Program-made: the position numbers and the translations under genes | The notes under the pieces: generated by a model | Database searches by the model: none | What the model was told of the DNA's origin: nothing | The model's input: only the letters and a program-made list of their open reading frames with translations | Origin: Actinomadura hibisca NBRC 15177 | GTDB lineage: Bacteria; Actinomycetota; Actinomycetes; Streptosporangiales; Streptosporangiaceae | Direction of reading: 5' to 3' | DNA length: 59,883 nt | NCBI RefSeq assembly: GCF_001552635.1 | Contig: NZ_BCRO01000006.1 | Coordinates: 1-59,883 of the forward strand | In this document: piece by piece, positions 58,560 to 59,883 of the stretch | Layout of the letters: each line of letters begins with the position of its first letter | Numbering within the stretch: position 1 is the first letter of the stretch

Positions 58560-59153
58560 TCAGCTCGACCGGATGTCGGTGATGCGCCAGCGGCCGTCCA
58601 GCAGGCGGGCGGTCACGGTGAGCTGGGCGGCGGCGGGCGTTCCGGCGGGGCGGCCCGCGCGGGTGGCGGTCTGGTCGAGGAACACCAGCAGCGTCGCGGC
58701 GTCGCCGGTCAGGCGGGTGGCGCCGATCCGCACGACGCGGCTGGTCAGGGCGATCTGCTGGGTGGGGGCCTGCTGCCGCACCTGGCCGAACAGCTGCCGG
58801 TACTGGCTCGCGGCGCGGCCGGTGAGGACCTCGGCGGCGGCGCGTTCGGTGGCGGCGGTGTCGCCGGGGGTGTAGGTGAACACCCGGCCGACGGCGGTGG
58901 CGACGTCGCCGGTGACCTTGGTGGTGGCCGGGGCGTCCAGCAGCGCGCGGTCGGCGGCCGGGGAGGCGTGGCGGGCCTGCCCCTCGGTGTACTGGAGCGC
59001 GCCTCCGGCGGCGACCAGCACCAGCGCGACCAGCAGTGGCCTTGCCAGCGCGCGCAGCCGGGCCAGGCGGCGGGGACGCGCGGCGGCGCGGTCCTCGGCC
59101 TTGTTCCGGGCGTTCCCGGCGTCGGTCGCGGGGGCCTGTTCGGTGATGCTCAC
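58560..59153 (-). CDS. Mce-associated membrane protein, type B (first copy)
   Basis: 197 aa. One helix (PLLVALVLVAAGGALQY) and an outer domain with TTKVTGDVATAVGRVFTYTP, AAEVLTGRAASQYRQLFGQV, LTGDAATLLVFLDQTATRAG and LDGRWRITDIRSS. GGGGGAGAGGA precedes the GTG at 59153. It pairs with the type A gene just upstream. Confidence 0.82.
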   Translation of the reverse strand: MSITEQAPATDAGNARNKAEDRAAARPRRLARLRALARPLLVALVLVAAGGALQYTEGQARHASPAADRALLDAPATTKVTGDVATAVGRVFTYTPGDTAATERAAAEVLTGRAASQYRQLFGQVRQQAPTQQIALTSRVVRIGATRLTGDAATLLVFLDQTATRAGRPAGTPAAAQLTVTARLLDGRWRITDIRSS

Positions 59154-59175
59154 GTGGGTCCTCTCCCCCGGGGTG

Positions 59176-59754
59176 TCAGCGGGCTCCGGCCGGGATCGCG
59201 GTGAGCGACTTGAGCCGCCACCCGGCCGGGGTGCGGGTGAGCCCGGCCTCGTAGCGCTTGCGCTGCAGGACGGGGGCGCCGCCGGGCGGGGTCAGGCGGA
59301 TCTGCACCGAGGCGATCAGGCGGGCCTCCCCGGCGCGGGTGTCCAGGGCGGTGAGGGCGGCGGCCACCACGGTCCCGGTGGCGGCGGTGCGGGCCCTGGT
59401 GATCTTCTGGCGGCTCTGCGGGGCGTCGCGGGCGAGCTGGTCGCGCAGCGGGCCGGTGGCGGCGTCCTGCCAGGCGCGCAGGCCCGTCTCGACGCGGCCG
59501 GGGTCCATGGTGTTGAGCGCGGCGACCTGGTTGCGGCCGGTGCGCAGCACCAGGTCGCGTTCGCGGCCGGGGTCGCGGTCGGGATCGCCGGTCTCGCTCC
59601 ACAGGCCCCAGCCGGACCAGCCGCAGTACACGGCGGCGGCCAGGACCAGGGCCCAGCCGATCAGGCCCCAGCCCGCCAGCAGGGTGCGGCGGCCGGGCCG
59701 CGGGTCCGCGGGGACGGGGGTGCGCTCGGTGGGCTTGGTGGTCTCGGTGGTCAC
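59176..59754 (-). CDS. Mce-associated membrane protein, type A (first copy)
   Basis: 192 aa. One helix (LIGWALVLAAAVYCGWSGWG) and an outer domain with ALNTMDPGRVETGLRAWQDA, GPLRDQLARDAPQSRQKITR, RLTPPGGAPVLQRKRYEAGL and TRTPAGWRLKSLTAIP. The GTG at 59754 overlaps the stop of the Mce protein gene (GTGA), with GGGAGGAA 7 bp upstream. Confidence 0.84.
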   Translation of the reverse strand: MTTETTKPTERTPVPADPRPGRRTLLAGWGLIGWALVLAAAVYCGWSGWGLWSETGDPDRDPGRERDLVLRTGRNQVAALNTMDPGRVETGLRAWQDAATGPLRDQLARDAPQSRQKITRARTAATGTVVAAALTALDTRAGEARLIASVQIRLTPPGGAPVLQRKRYEAGLTRTPAGWRLKSLTAIPAGAR

Positions 59755-59883
59755 GGGCGGGTTCCTCCCAGGCCGAGCAGGTCCGCCATGGTGGACGACG
59801 GGGTGGACGACGGGGTGGACGACGGGGTGGACGACGGGGTGGACGACGGGGTGGACGACGGGGTGGACGACGGGGTGGACGAC
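59751..59883 (-). CDS. C-terminus of an Mce-family protein (gene continues outside window)
   Basis: 44 codons ending in TGA at 59751. Reading on the minus strand they give a run of SSTP tetrapeptides and end MADLLGLGGTRP, which is like the end of the last Mce subunit (MceF position) of actinobacterial mce operons. Identification rests on this ending and on the four Mce-associated genes that follow; the catalytically relevant part is not visible. Confidence 0.6.
   Translation of the reverse strand, partial: SSTPSSTPSSTPSSTPSSTPSSTPSSTPSSTMADLLGLGGTRP
59791..59883 (-). repeat. 12-bp tandem repeat, nearly eight perfect copies to the window edge
   Basis: GTGGACGACGGG is repeated about 7.75 times without mismatch and runs off the window. 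It encodes the SSTP units of the Mce protein tail. Confidence 0.97.

Overview
The window is very GC-rich (about 70-75% by eye), uses GTG starts freely, and has tightly overlapping ATGA/GTGA gene junctions. It carries RbpA, a CU044_5270-type gene, an Mce operon end, a gas-vesicle operon of actinobacterial type and a SigR-type promoter. This points to a filamentous actinobacterium, probably of the Streptosporangiales (for example Thermomonosporaceae). The placement is inferred from gene content only; no 16S gene is present.

Layout. 1-6 kb: end of a DUF3152 protease-like protein, a SnoaL-like gene with a TetR regulator and a perfect 18-bp operator candidate, a YigZ protein, an ECF sigma factor coupled to an alkyltransferase with a misplaced Ada zinc domain, then a NarL-type two-component system. 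7-13.8 kb: a second, divergent NarL-type system, PAP2 and DedA membrane proteins, a DUF1707 protein, a HAD phosphatase and a 7-TM protein. 13.8-17.3 kb: an accessory-looking stretch with a lone tyrosine recombinase, a VOC protein, a protein with a 15-bp in-frame tandem repeat and a 1-kb gene-free gap containing AT-rich palindromes. 17.3-23.1 kb: cydABDC (cytochrome bd oxidase and its ABC exporter), with an unusually short CydB. 23.2-28.8 kb: a Lys/Ala-rich SAP-like protein, the gas-vesicle operon gvpA-F-G-O-J-L-S-K (minus strand) and a small helical protein; gvpA and the small protein have matching SigB/F-like promoter candidates. 28.9-29.1 kb: tRNA-Val, tRNA-Cys, tRNA-Arg.

29.5-45 kb: AlkB, two alpha/beta hydrolases, a DUF885 peptidase-like protein, a zinc-ribbon membrane protein, a LysE exporter, a kinase-N-lobe remnant on a membrane anchor, a MoxR-DUF58-VWA operon, a rhomboid-like protein, two RNA methyltransferases, an EF-hand protein, a glycerophosphodiester phosphodiesterase and an ECF sigma/CU044_5270 pair. 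45.3-49.9 kb: a scar where a truncated Phd antitoxin abuts a truncated clpP, rbpA with a textbook SigR promoter, fxsA, and the ppm1-lnt lipoprotein/mannosylation pair preceded by a structured RNA candidate with its own promoter. 50-52.9 kb: kamD-kamE-kal (B12/PLP lysine aminomutase plus an ammonia-lyase). 53.2-57.3 kb: a Tat-exported small subunit with a GMC dehydrogenase carrying a CxxCxxCxxxC motif, a DUF4239 protein and a proline-rich surface protein. 57.3-59.9 kb: the end of an mce operon with four Mce-associated proteins in an A-B-A-B order.

The most unusual signals are: a 16-mer hairpin-like element (CCTTGACAAAGTAAGG) present three times in 12 kb, once supplying the alkB stop codon; the structured RNA between kal and lnt; the phd/clpP deletion scar; and the sigma-MGMT/Ada gene pair.
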